NCBI GenBank assembly: GCA_910586375.1
Contig: CAJUIE010000007.1
Coordinates: 1 to 26,608, forward strand
Reading direction: 5' to 3'
Length of the DNA stretch: 26,608 nucleotides
Source: an uncultured Alistipes sp.
GTDB taxonomy: Bacteria; Bacteroidota; Bacteroidia; Bacteroidales; Rikenellaceae
Shown: in pieces, positions 1 through 7,322 of the stretch
Layout: each line of letters opens with the position of its first letter
Numbering within the stretch: position 1 is the first letter of the stretch
Notes under the pieces: model-generated
What the model was told of the DNA's origin: nothing
The model's database searches: none
What the model saw: only the letters and a program-made list of their open reading frames with translations
Made by a program: the position numbers and the translations under genes

Positions 1-252
1 CGTTCGGGTGACGTGGTGCTGAACCTCATGCCCGGATGGATCGAAGAGCGTCCCGGGTGCGTCTCTTTGTCGGGCTCGATGTACGGATACGATACCGAAG
101 TACCCCTGCTCTTCTACGGCACGGGCATCGGAGCGCAGCGGATCGACCGCCGCGTGGACATGACCTCCGTAGCCCCGACCATCACACACATGCTGGGCAT
201 TTCGGAGCCCGCAGCGTCGGAGGGCGACCCAATAGAGGAACTGACGAAATAA
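1..252 (+). CDS. Alkaline phosphatase superfamily protein, C-terminal fragment (5' end outside window)
   Basis: An open frame runs from base 1 to a TAA at 250-252 and gives 83 residues with no natural start, so the gene begins upstream of the window. The segment carries SGSMYGYDTEVPLLFYG followed by RRVDMTSVAPTITHMLGI. This is the pattern at the end of alkaline phosphatase / type I phosphodiesterase proteins (PafA-like in Bacteroidota), where a late Asp/His metal ligand region precedes a 'DM(T)xxAPT' helix. Such proteins are usually secreted metal-dependent phosphomonoesterases or phosphodiesterases; the signal peptide and nucleophile would lie off the window. The family call is good, but the exact substrate cannot be judged from this piece. 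Confidence 0.75.
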   Translation, partial: RSGDVVLNLMPGWIEERPGCVSLSGSMYGYDTEVPLLFYGTGIGAQRIDRRVDMTSVAPTITHMLGISEPAASEGDPIEELTK

Positions 253-261
253 TCCGGGGAA

Positions 262-357
262 GGGGGGGGGAGAAAATTTTGCGGGCCGAAGACTGCGGAG
301 CACACGCGACAGAATGGAGTCGGCCTCCGCGCAGCGAAGGCTGCGCCCCGCCTGCCT
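262..357. repeat. Intergenic module B, copy 1, preceded by a G9 tract
   Basis: The 140-base gap between the phosphatase gene and sufE starts with nine G residues (262-270). A GC-rich segment follows that matches 11313-11405 closely around the shared string GCGACAGAATGGAG and the flanking CGGGCC and GGCCTCCGCG. It contains a perfect hairpin, CGCAGC-GAAG-GCTGCG, near 332-347. No coding frame in it is credible. It belongs to the modular intergenic family described under 10988-11520. No promoter matching TAnnTTTG is visible here for sufE. Confidence 0.7.
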
Positions 358-392
358 GAAGGGAAAAAACAAAAGAAAACATAACGACCGAC

Positions 393-821
393 ATGGACAA
401 GATACAGGACGACATCATCGAAGAGTTCTCGGTTTTCGACGACTGGCTGGATAAATACGACTACCTGATCAGCTTGAGCGAACAGCTCCCGCCCATCATC
501 CCGGAACACCGGACCGACCGCTACCAGATTAACGGCTGCCAGTCGCGGGTGTGGATCGACGCACGCCTCGACGAAGAGGGACGTATGCATTTCGAGGCCG
601 ACAGCGACGCTATCATCACCAAGGGCATCATCGCCCTGCTGATCCGTGTGCTCGACGGACGCACACCGCAGGAAGTGCTCGATACCGAGCTTTATTTCAT
701 CGACGCCATCGGGCTGAGCGCCAACCTTTCGCCCACGCGCGCCAACGGACTGGCCGCGATGATCAAACAAATGCGCCTCTATGCTCTGGCATTCGCCAAC
801 CGACAAGAACAACAGAAATGA
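393..821 (+). CDS. sufE: SufE family cysteine desulfurase activator
   Basis: This 142-residue protein has the normal SufE length. SufE accepts persulfide sulfur from the cysteine desulfurase SufS on one conserved cysteine and passes it to the SufBCD scaffold for Fe-S cluster assembly in the cytoplasm. The expected cysteine is Cys49 in INGCQSRVW, the hallmark site of the family. The C-terminal ANGLAAMIKQMR helix also fits. The stop codon overlaps the start of the next gene (ATGA at 818-821), so it is translationally coupled to a SufT-like gene, which supports an Fe-S role. No sufS or sufBCD lies in the window. Confidence 0.93.
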   Translation: MDKIQDDIIEEFSVFDDWLDKYDYLISLSEQLPPIIPEHRTDRYQINGCQSRVWIDARLDEEGRMHFEADSDAIITKGIIALLIRVLDGRTPQEVLDTELYFIDAIGLSANLSPTRANGLAAMIKQMRLYALAFANRQEQQK

Positions 822-1138
822 CACCTGAAGAGATCCTTGAGGTCGAGCAGTCTATCGTAGCGACACTCAAGAACATATACGACCCCGAAATCCCGGTCAA
901 CATCTACGATTTAGGGCTGATCTACGAAATCGACTATACGCCCGACGGCGAAGCCAACATCCGCATGACCCTCACGGCCCCCAACTGCCCGATGGCCGAC
1001 ATGCTGGTCGAAGACGTCAACGTGCAGGTCGGCAAGGTCAAAGGCGTAAAACACGTCAACGTCATCCTCACCTTCGACCCCATCTGGGACCGCAGTATGA
1101 TGTCGGAAGAGGCGCTGCTCGAACTCAACATGCTCTGA
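818..1138 (+). CDS. SufT-like DUF59 (MIP18 family) Fe-S assembly protein
   Basis: This 106-residue protein starts at the ATG that overlaps the sufE stop (ATGA). An upstream extension in the same frame runs back through sufE and is an overlap shadow. Family hallmarks are DPEIPVNIYDLGLIY at residues 22-36 and TAPNCP at 53-58, with Cys57 the conserved reactive cysteine. DUF59 proteins such as SufT and the MIP18-like factors help mature or transfer Fe-S clusters to client proteins. The tight coupling with sufE supports that role. It is a single-domain protein, with no fused ATPase of the Mrp/ApbC kind. The precise client proteins cannot be read from sequence. Confidence 0.9.
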   Translation: MTPEEILEVEQSIVATLKNIYDPEIPVNIYDLGLIYEIDYTPDGEANIRMTLTAPNCPMADMLVEDVNVQVGKVKGVKHVNVILTFDPIWDRSMMSEEALLELNML

Positions 1139-1143
1139 CAAAG

Positions 1144-2103
1144 ATGGACGAGGCTTTCAAAAAGCGGACGCTCGAGCAATTGCAGACCGAGGCCCGGAAT
1201 GGAACATTTGCCTGCGGCGGGTTTCTGGCAGGTCTGCCACCGCTTCAGCGTAACGAGATATGCACAACGCTGGTCTTCGACCGTCTGGACCGCAAGATGC
1301 GCATGGTGGAAAAGCTCCGCCACGACGCAACCGAAAACTGGAACCAGACCTTCTATCTGCTCTACTTCCGCACATTAGGCGACCGACAGAATCAGGAGGC
1401 CTATCTGAAACTGGCACGCTTAGTGCCCTACAAGACGGTGCTGCGCGAACGCCAGACACCCCACGCCATCGAAGCCATGCTCTTTGGCGCTTCGGGCCTG
1501 CTGGAGCTCTACCATCACGACGAATACACGCTCGATCTGCGCCGTTCGTTCGAGCACCTGGCCGTCAAATACGACATCAAGCCCATGCGGCCCGACGAAT
1601 GGGTGCTGGCCAACATACGCCCAGCCAACCACCCCGTGCTGCGGCTGGCTCAGGCGGCGGAGTTCTTCGCTCAGGATGAATTTGTCATGGACCGTGCCAT
1701 GAACTGCCGTACGGAGAACGACATCCGGCAACTCTTCTGCATCGAAACTGCGCCTTACTGGCGCACCCACTACATCCCGGGCACCGAGAGCGACGAACAG
1801 CCCAAGCGGCTCGGCCCATTCAAAGCCCACATCATCGGTATTAACTTAGTAGCGGTCCTGCAATTCGCTTACGGCAGCTATACGGGGCGCGAATCGCTGC
1901 GCGAAAACGCTCTGGCTCTTTTGGAGAAGCTGCCAGGTGAAAATAACCGCTACATGAGAGCCTGGCACGAGCGGGGCTGCACGCCGGTCAACGCCTTCGA
2001 GTCGCAAGCTCTGTTGCAGTTAGCCACGGAATACTGCGCGCCGGTCCGCTGTACCGAATGCCCCATAGGACGACGTATCCTGCGGGTGGCCAAACAGCAA
2101 TAG
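1144..2103 (+). CDS. DUF2851 family protein, short form
   Basis: This 319-residue protein begins 5 bases after the SufT-like gene, so it is probably the third gene of the operon. The block around residues 60-120 (NWNQTFYLLYFRTLG, LVPYKTVLRERQ, AMLFGASGLLELY) and the cysteine-rich end (Cys298, Cys303, Cys306 in CAPVRCTECPIGRR) match what I know of DUF2851, a Bacteroidota family of unknown function. Members I recall are near 420 residues, so roughly the first 100 seem to be missing. No in-frame remnant of them appears upstream, so a lineage-specific short form is more likely than a recent truncation. The closing cysteine cluster could bind metal, which would fit its Fe-S neighbours, but that is an inference. 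Cassette A1 starts right after its stop. Confidence 0.75.
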   Translation: MDEAFKKRTLEQLQTEARNGTFACGGFLAGLPPLQRNEICTTLVFDRLDRKMRMVEKLRHDATENWNQTFYLLYFRTLGDRQNQEAYLKLARLVPYKTVLRERQTPHAIEAMLFGASGLLELYHHDEYTLDLRRSFEHLAVKYDIKPMRPDEWVLANIRPANHPVLRLAQAAEFFAQDEFVMDRAMNCRTENDIRQLFCIETAPYWRTHYIPGTESDEQPKRLGPFKAHIIGINLVAVLQFAYGSYTGRESLRENALALLEKLPGENNRYMRAWHERGCTPVNAFESQALLQLATEYCAPVRCTECPIGRRILRVAKQQ

Positions 2104-2105
2104 CC

Positions 2106-2288
2106 CCCGCTTCGGGTTACCGCGCCGGCACTTCCGGCGGCCTGGGCAATGTGGGCGCGTACGGTTACGCCTGGAGCAGTGCGCCTTACTCGGCGTCGGG
2201 CATGTACGGGTCAAGTTTGTACTCCATCAATTCCCACGTGGGACCCGAGGGCAGCGATAGCCGTGCGGGCGGTTTCCCCGTTCGCTGC
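2106..2288 (+). repeat. Cassette A1: orphan C-type-lectin-like variable-region copy
   Basis: Starting directly after the DUF2851 stop codon, this segment opens with a small hairpin (CCCG-CTT-CGGG, 2106-2116). It then reads, in the frame of 2112, ASGYR...WSS...FPVRC, the end of a Fib_succ_major-like C-type-lectin fold domain. It is out of frame with the gene before it and has no start codon of its own that makes sense. It aligns codon by codon, without gaps, to 10994-11170, 21853-22029 and 26490-26608. Similarity stops right after the TGC codon at 2286-2288, and the usual tail and stop are absent here. Variable codons are mostly NNC or NNT. Confidence 0.85.
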
Positions 2289-2333
2289 CCTATCTCAAGA
2301 ATTATGAATCGGCCACGCTCCCAGTGCATTATT

Positions 2334-2365
2334 TTTGTGTTTTCAGAAGAAAATCCTTACTTTTG
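2334..2365 (+). promoter_or_regulatory. secA promoter (Bacteroidota -33/-7 type)
   Basis: TTTG at 2334-2337, a 20-base spacer, then TACTTTTG at 2358-2365 exactly match the Bacteroidota housekeeping consensus TTTG-N19-21-TAnnTTTG. Transcription should start near 2372, giving a leader of about 36 bases before the secA ATG at 2408. The site lies just downstream of cassette A1, so secA is transcribed separately from the DUF2851 operon. Confidence 0.85.
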
Positions 2366-2407
2366 TAAGATTGTCAAACAACACCCGGTGCAAACAACAG
2401 ATAAACT

Positions 2408-5400
2408 ATGGATATTCTTGCAACCATAATCAAGACCGTTTTCGGCTCGAAAGCTGACAAGGACCGCAAAGAAATCGAGCCTTACATCCAGAAAATCAAG
2501 GCTGTATACCCTACAATCGAGTCATTGTCGAACGACGAGCTACGTACACGCAGCGAGGATTTGAAGCGCCGCATCGCTGACTACATTGCCGAAGACGAGG
2601 CCCGCATCGCCGAACTGCGTGCACAGCTCGAAAAACCAGAAACGACGCTCGACGAGAAAGAGAAGATTTCCAAGGAGATTGACGACCGCACCAAACGCAT
2701 CGACGACCGCATCGAAGAGAAGTTAGACGAAATTCTGCCCGAGGCATTCGCCATCATGAAAGACACGGCGCGGCGCTTCGCTCAGAACGAGACCGTCGAG
2801 GTGACGGCCAACGACTTCGACCGCGAACTGGCCGCGACCAAAGACTTCGTACATATCCAAGGCGACAAAGCCATTTATGCGACCCACTGGCTGGCTGGCG
2901 GCAACGACATCAAGTGGGACATGATCCACTACGACGTGCAGCTCTTCGGCGGCGTGGTACTCCACAAGGGCAAGATTGCCGAAATGGCCACGGGCGAGGG
3001 CAAAACCCTCGTGGCAACGCTCCCCGTGTTCCTCAATGCACTGGCAAAAAAGGGCGTGCATCTGGTAACGGTGAATAACTACCTGGCCAAGCGCGACAGC
3101 GAGTGGATGGGCCCCATGTACGAGTTCCACGGCCTGTCGGTAGCCTGCATCGACGACACGCAGCCTAACTCCGACGCCCGCCGTGCGGCCTACATGGCCG
3201 ACATTACCTTCGGCACCAACAATGAATACGGCTTCGACTACTTGCGCGACAACATGGCCTCATCGCCCAAAGATCTCGTGCAGCGCAAGCATCACTTCGC
3301 CATCGTCGACGAAGTAGACTCGGTGCTCATCGACGACGCCCGTACACCGCTCATCATCTCGGGCCCCGTGCCCAAGGGCGAGGACCAGATGTTCGAGCAG
3401 TACCGGCCCGCCATCGAGAACCTCTACAACCTGCAAAAAAACCTGGTCACCACGCTGCTGGCCGAAGCGCGCCAGTTGATCGCTGACGGTAAAAACGACG
3501 AAGGCGGCATCAAGCTCTACCGCACGCACAAGGGCCTGCCCAAGTACAAGCCGCTGATCAAGTATCTCTCGGAGCAGGGAGTCAAGGCGTTGATGCAGAA
3601 GACCGAAAACGTCTACATGCAGGACAATAACCGCCGCATGCCCGAAATTACAGACGACCTCTACTTCGTCATCGACGAAAAGCTCAACTCGGTGGAACTG
3701 ACCGACAAAGGTCACGAGGCGTTGTCGAAATATTTCAATGAAGACGGCTTTTTCGTGCTGCCCGACATCGGTGCCGAGGTGGCCGAGCTGGAGAAAAGCG
3801 GTCTCTCTGCCGAGGAGCGAGCCCAGAAGCGCGATGCAGTCATCAACGACTATTCCGTCAAGTCGGAGCGCGTGCATACGGTTCACCAGCTGCTGAAGGC
3901 CTACGCCATGTTCGAGAAAGATATCGATTACGTGGTAATGGATAACAAGGTGAAGATCGTCGACGAGCAGACGGGCCGTATCCTGGAGGGACGCCGCTAT
4001 TCAGACGGTCTGCATCAGGCCATCGAGGCCAAGGAGCACGTCAAGGTCGAGGCCGCGACGCAGACCTTTGCAACGATCACCCTGCAGAACTACTTCCGCA
4101 TGTACCACAAGCTGGGCGGCATGACCGGTACGGCAGAAACAGAGGCTTCGGAGTTCTGGTCGATCTACAAATTGGACGTAGTAGTAATCCCCACCAACCG
4201 CCCCGTCATCCGCGACGACCGCGAAGACTTGATTTACAAGACCAAGCGCGAAAAGTACAACGCCGTAATCGAGGAAATCGTGCGCCTTGTGGATGAGGGT
4301 CGGCCCGTGCTAGTCGGCACCACATCGGTCGAAATTTCAGAGCTCCTGAGCCGTATGCTCAAGCTCCGCGGCATCAAACACAACGTCTTGAATGCCAAGC
4401 AACATCAGCAGGAAGCCCAGGTCGTAGCCGAAGCGGGCCGCAAGGGACAGGTGACCATCGCCACCAACATGGCGGGCCGCGGAACGGACATCAAGCTGAC
4501 ACCGGAGGTCAAGGAGGCCGGAGGTCTGGCAATCATCGGCACCGAGCGCCACGAGAGCCGCCGCGTCGACCGCCAGTTGCGCGGCCGTGCCGGGCGTCAG
4601 GGTGACCCGGGGTCGTCACAATTCTTCGTCTCGCTGGAGGACGACCTGATGCGTCTCTTCGGCTCGGGCCGCATCGCCACGATGATGGACCGCATGGGTC
4701 TGAAGGAGGGCGAAGTGATCCAGGCCCGGATGATGACCAAAGCCATCGAACGGGCGCAGAAAAAGGTCGAGGAGAACAACTTCGGCATTCGCAAACGCCT
4801 GCTGGAGTACGACGACGTAATGAACTCGCAGCGCGAGGTGATCTACACGCGCCGCCGCCATGCTCTCTACGGCGAACGGATCGAAATCGACCTGAACAAC
4901 ATCATGTACGACTTCGCCGACAACTTCGTCGAGGAGAACCGCGGCATCGAGTTCGAGGATTTCCGCTTTGAGCTGATCCGCGAAGTGGCCGTGGAACCGA
5001 CATTTGACGCGGCATTCTACGACAATGCCAAACCCGCGGAGCTGGCCGAACGGATTGTTCAGGACCTCAAAGAGGCCCTGGCACGACGTGCCAAGGCCAT
5101 CGCAGACACGGTGCGACCGGTCATGGAGCGCATTTACGAGGAGAAAAAGGACCAGATGGATTCGAACATATACTTCCCCATCACGGACGGTCATTTAGGC
5201 TACAACGTCCCCGTAAACCTGCAAAAGTGCAAGGAGACGGACGGCGCAGAGATATTCAAAGTCTTCTCCAAGGTGGTGATGTTCACCTCGATAGACGATG
5301 CCTGGCGCGAACATCTGCGCGAGATGGACGACCTGCGTCAAAGCGTGCAGAACGCCACCTACGAGCAGAAAGACCCGCTGTTGATTTACAAATTCGAGTC

Positions 5401-5701
5401 GTTCGGGCTCTTTGCCAAGATGCTCATCAAGGTCAATCGCGACGTGCTGGCCATACTCGGCAAAGCCTACATCCCTGTCCGCGACCAGAACGCCGAGGCC
5501 GTGCAGCGCCAGCGGCAGGAGCGTGCCAAAGTCGATGTCAACAAGTTGCAGGCTTCGCGCATGCAGGCCGCAGCGCAGGCCGGACAAGCGGAGCGGCAGA
5601 AACCCATGCCCATACAGGCTGAAAAAAAGGTCGGACGCAACGATCCCTGCCCTTGTGGTTCGGGCAAGAAATACAAGAACTGCCACGGAAAAGGAATGTA
5701 A
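2408..5701 (+). CDS. secA: Preprotein translocase ATPase SecA
   Basis: SecA is the ATP-driven motor that pushes unfolded preproteins through SecYEG. This protein has 1097 residues, far longer than the roughly 900 of Escherichia coli SecA but usual for Bacteroidota, which carry extra inserts. Visible motifs are Walker A MATGEGKT at 193-200, DEVD at 301-304, motif MAGRGTDI at 688-695, and the arginine-rich QLRGRAGRQGDPGSS segment of the second helicase domain. The C-terminal zinc-binding tail NDPCPCGSGKKYKNCH has Cys1081, Cys1083, Cys1092 and His1093 and is the SecB/lipid-binding element. The start at 2408 is the only ATG fitting the N-terminus and the promoter at 2334. The stop is one base from the next gene's GTG start. 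Confidence 0.98.
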   Translation: MDILATIIKTVFGSKADKDRKEIEPYIQKIKAVYPTIESLSNDELRTRSEDLKRRIADYIAEDEARIAELRAQLEKPETTLDEKEKISKEIDDRTKRIDDRIEEKLDEILPEAFAIMKDTARRFAQNETVEVTANDFDRELAATKDFVHIQGDKAIYATHWLAGGNDIKWDMIHYDVQLFGGVVLHKGKIAEMATGEGKTLVATLPVFLNALAKKGVHLVTVNNYLAKRDSEWMGPMYEFHGLSVACIDDTQPNSDARRAAYMADITFGTNNEYGFDYLRDNMASSPKDLVQRKHHFAIVDEVDSVLIDDARTPLIISGPVPKGEDQMFEQYRPAIENLYNLQKNLVTTLLAEARQLIADGKNDEGGIKLYRTHKGLPKYKPLIKYLSEQGVKALMQKTENVYMQDNNRRMPEITDDLYFVIDEKLNSVELTDKGHEALSKYFNEDGFFVLPDIGAEVAELEKSGLSAEERAQKRDAVINDYSVKSERVHTVHQLLKAYAMFEKDIDYVVMDNKVKIVDEQTGRILEGRRYSDGLHQAIEAKEHVKVEAATQTFATITLQNYFRMYHKLGGMTGTAETEASEFWSIYKLDVVVIPTNRPVIRDDREDLIYKTKREKYNAVIEEIVRLVDEGRPVLVGTTSVEISELLSRMLKLRGIKHNVLNAKQHQQEAQVVAEAGRKGQVTIATNMAGRGTDIKLTPEVKEAGGLAIIGTERHESRRVDRQLRGRAGRQGDPGSSQFFVSLEDDLMRLFGSGRIATMMDRMGLKEGEVIQARMMTKAIERAQKKVEENNFGIRKRLLEYDDVMNSQREVIYTRRRHALYGERIEIDLNNIMYDFADNFVEENRGIEFEDFRFELIREVAVEPTFDAAFYDNAKPAELAERIVQDLKEALARRAKAIADTVRPVMERIYEEKKDQMDSNIYFPITDGHLGYNVPVNLQKCKETDGAEIFKVFSKVVMFTSIDDAWREHLREMDDLRQSVQNATYEQKDPLLIYKFESFGLFAKMLIKVNRDVLAILGKAYIPVRDQNAEAVQRQRQERAKVDVNKLQASRMQAAAQAGQAERQKPMPIQAEKKVGRNDPCPCGSGKKYKNCHGKGM

Positions 5702-5702
5702 G

Positions 5703-6143
5703 GTGGGCTACGAAGAAGAAAAACAACATCAACTGGACCTGCGCTACCTGCGCATGGCACGCATATGGGCCGAGAACTCCTACTGCGCGCGGCGCAAAGT
5801 CGGGGCACTGATCGTCAAGGACAAGATGATCATTTCGGACGGCTATAACGGCACCCCTTCGGGATTCGAAAACATCTGCGAGGATGAAGAGGGCCACACC
5901 AAATCATACGTGCTCCATGCCGAAGCCAACGCAATCACCAAGGTGGCCAAGTCGGCCAATAACTGCGACGGCTCGACGCTCTACATCACTGCCGCACCCT
6001 GCATTGAATGTGCAAAGCTCATCATCCAGGCCGGTATCCGGCGCGTGGTCTTCAGCGAGGATTACCGTTCCGAAGAGGGCCTGAACCTTCTGCGCAAGGT
6101 CGGCATCGAGTGCGTACAGTATGAAATCGTCCCCGTCCGATGA
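5703..6143 (+). CDS. dCMP/cytidine deaminase family protein (GTG start)
   Basis: This 146-residue zinc deaminase most likely converts dCMP to dUMP, feeding thymidylate synthesis. Motifs are HAE at 72-74 and PCIEC with Cys100 and Cys103, which supply the zinc ligands and the proton-shuttling glutamate. SDGYNGTPSGFENIC is the dCMP-deaminase-specific substrate segment. I place the start at GTG 5703, one base after the secA stop, because family members carry about 15-20 residues before RYLRMARIWAENSYC; the next ATG (5754) would cut that helix. The long upstream frame overlaps secA and is a shadow. The spacing implies translational coupling to secA, and the stop overlaps the next gene. Confidence 0.93.
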   Translation: MGYEEEKQHQLDLRYLRMARIWAENSYCARRKVGALIVKDKMIISDGYNGTPSGFENICEDEEGHTKSYVLHAEANAITKVAKSANNCDGSTLYITAAPCIECAKLIIQAGIRRVVFSEDYRSEEGLNLLRKVGIECVQYEIVPVR

Positions 6144-6868
6144 AGCGCATCGTCATTATGGGCGCCACATCGGGACTGGGCAATGAAGTGGCCCGGCTCT
6201 GCATCGGTGCTGGCTGGCGCATAGGCGCTGCCGGTCGTAACGCAGAGGCCCTCAGAGCACTTCGGGCCATGGCTCCGGAGCAGGTGGAGATCGAGACAAT
6301 CGACGTCACCCAAGAGGAGGCACCCCAACGCCTCGAAACCCTGATCAACCGTTTAGGCGGCATGGACATCTATTTCCACACATCGGGAATCGGCAAACGC
6401 AATACCGACCTGTGGCCCGAAATCGAACTGGCCACACTCCGCACCAACGGCGAAGGTTTCGTGCGTATGGTGACCGCCGCTTTCGGATGGTTCCGCAGCC
6501 GCGGCGGCGGCCACATCGCCGTCATCAGTTCCGTAGCCGGCACCCGCGGTCTGGGGTCTGCGCCAGCTTACTCAGCCACCAAACGGATGCAGAACACCTA
6601 CATCGACGCGCTGGCGCAACTGGCACGGCTGGAGCAGCTTCCCATTCATTTCACCGACATACGACCCGGTTTCGTCGCTACCCCGCTGCTTGCTGGCGAC
6701 GACTACCCGCTGCTCATGCAACCCGGCCCCACGGCCAAACGCATCTTCCGGGCAATCCGCCGATGCAAACGCCGCACGGTCATCGACCGGCGTTATGCGG
6801 TGCTCGTCTTCTTGTGGCGGTTGATTCCCCAGTGGCTGTGGGAACGGCTCCCCGTTCGTAAAAAGTGA
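6140..6868 (+). CDS. Short-chain dehydrogenase/reductase (SDR) family oxidoreductase
   Basis: This 242-residue classical SDR begins in an ATGA overlap with the deaminase stop, so it belongs to the secA operon. The N-terminal Rossmann motif is GATSGLG (residues 8-14), the cofactor-binding glycine-rich loop. Catalytic residues fit at Ser130/Ser131 (ISSVAG), Tyr144 and Lys148 (YSATK). A basic C-terminus with a hydrophobic stretch (AVLVFLWRLIPQWLW) hints at membrane association. The substrate is unknown; related bacterial SDRs with this tail are only loosely characterised. It ends 3 bases before the end of the convergent HxlR gene, with no clear terminator between. Confidence 0.88.
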   Translation: MKRIVIMGATSGLGNEVARLCIGAGWRIGAAGRNAEALRALRAMAPEQVEIETIDVTQEEAPQRLETLINRLGGMDIYFHTSGIGKRNTDLWPEIELATLRTNGEGFVRMVTAAFGWFRSRGGGHIAVISSVAGTRGLGSAPAYSATKRMQNTYIDALAQLARLEQLPIHFTDIRPGFVATPLLAGDDYPLLMQPGPTAKRIFRAIRRCKRRTVIDRRYAVLVFLWRLIPQWLWERLPVRKK

Positions 6869-6871
6869 TAC

Positions 6872-7195
6872 TCAGGCATTCTCCTCGGCCCATTTCAACA
6901 AAGACTTTATGTGTGGCACCAGCGATTCACCCTTGAGTGTCAGGCCATACTCCACCCGCGGTGGCACCTCGGGATAGACCGTGCGCACCACCAACCCAGC
7001 CTGCTCCAGATCGCGCACCGTAACGGCCAGCATCCGTTCGGAAATACCACCCGGAACGGCCCGCATCAACTCGCTGAAACGAAGCACCCCCCGGTCACTC
7101 AAAGTCAACAATACAAGCAGCGCCCAACGGCTGCCAAAGCGTTCAAACATAGCGCATGCAGGCGACAAAGACGGCGAGGTCGAATTTTTTTTCAT
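6872..7195 (-). CDS. HxlR family winged-helix transcriptional regulator
   Basis: HxlR-type proteins are small winged-helix regulators, often redox- or electrophile-responsive through an N-terminal cysteine. I choose the ATG at 7195 (107 residues). The longer frame to 7357 would run through the divergent promoter region and adds unrelated sequence. Hallmarks are Cys14 followed by FGSRWALLVLLTLSD, then RFSELMRAVPGGISERMLAVTVRDLEQAGLV, the recognition-helix region, and the wing PRVEYGLTLKGESL. A near-palindrome GTAAGTTAC (7244-7252) lies in the intergenic region. It is divergent from the radical SAM gene, its likely target, and convergent with the SDR gene. The inducer is unknown. Confidence 0.88.
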   Translation of the reverse strand: MKKNSTSPSLSPACAMFERFGSRWALLVLLTLSDRGVLRFSELMRAVPGGISERMLAVTVRDLEQAGLVVRTVYPEVPPRVEYGLTLKGESLVPHIKSLLKWAEENA

Positions 7196-7243
7196 TTTTT
7201 TCGTCGTTACAACGGCTTCGGAACCAGCAAAACTGACACACAC

Positions 7244-7252
7244 GTAAGTTAC
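7244..7252. promoter_or_regulatory. Possible HxlR operator (GTAAGTTAC palindrome)
   Basis: GTAA-G-TTAC is a perfect inverted repeat in the 127-base gap between the HxlR gene and the radical SAM gene. Regulators of this family often bind short palindromes next to their own genes. The assignment is an inference from position and symmetry alone. Confidence 0.3.
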
Positions 7253-7270
7253 TGACGGGCAGCTTCGTTC

Positions 7271-7300
7271 TTGTTCCAGTTCAAAATCGGATTTATCTTG
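7271..7300 (+). promoter_or_regulatory. Putative promoter of the radical SAM gene
   Basis: TTG at 7271-7273 and TATCTTG at 7294-7300 are separated by 20 bases. They resemble the -33 and TAnnTTTG elements with one weak position. The predicted start of transcription near 7307 leaves a short leader before the ATG at 7323. Confidence 0.4.
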
Positions 7301-7322
7301 CGGTCGTAAAATTACGAAATTT

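Noticed and set aside
114..824. 236-residue minus-strand open frame
   Set aside because: Antisense to sufE and spanning intergenic module B; a composition shadow.
2058..2429. Possible 123-residue gene containing cassette A1
   Set aside because: Its ATG lies inside the DUF2851 gene and the frame continues past the cassette into the secA promoter and start. The cassette has no initiation site of its own, so I treat it as an orphan segment.
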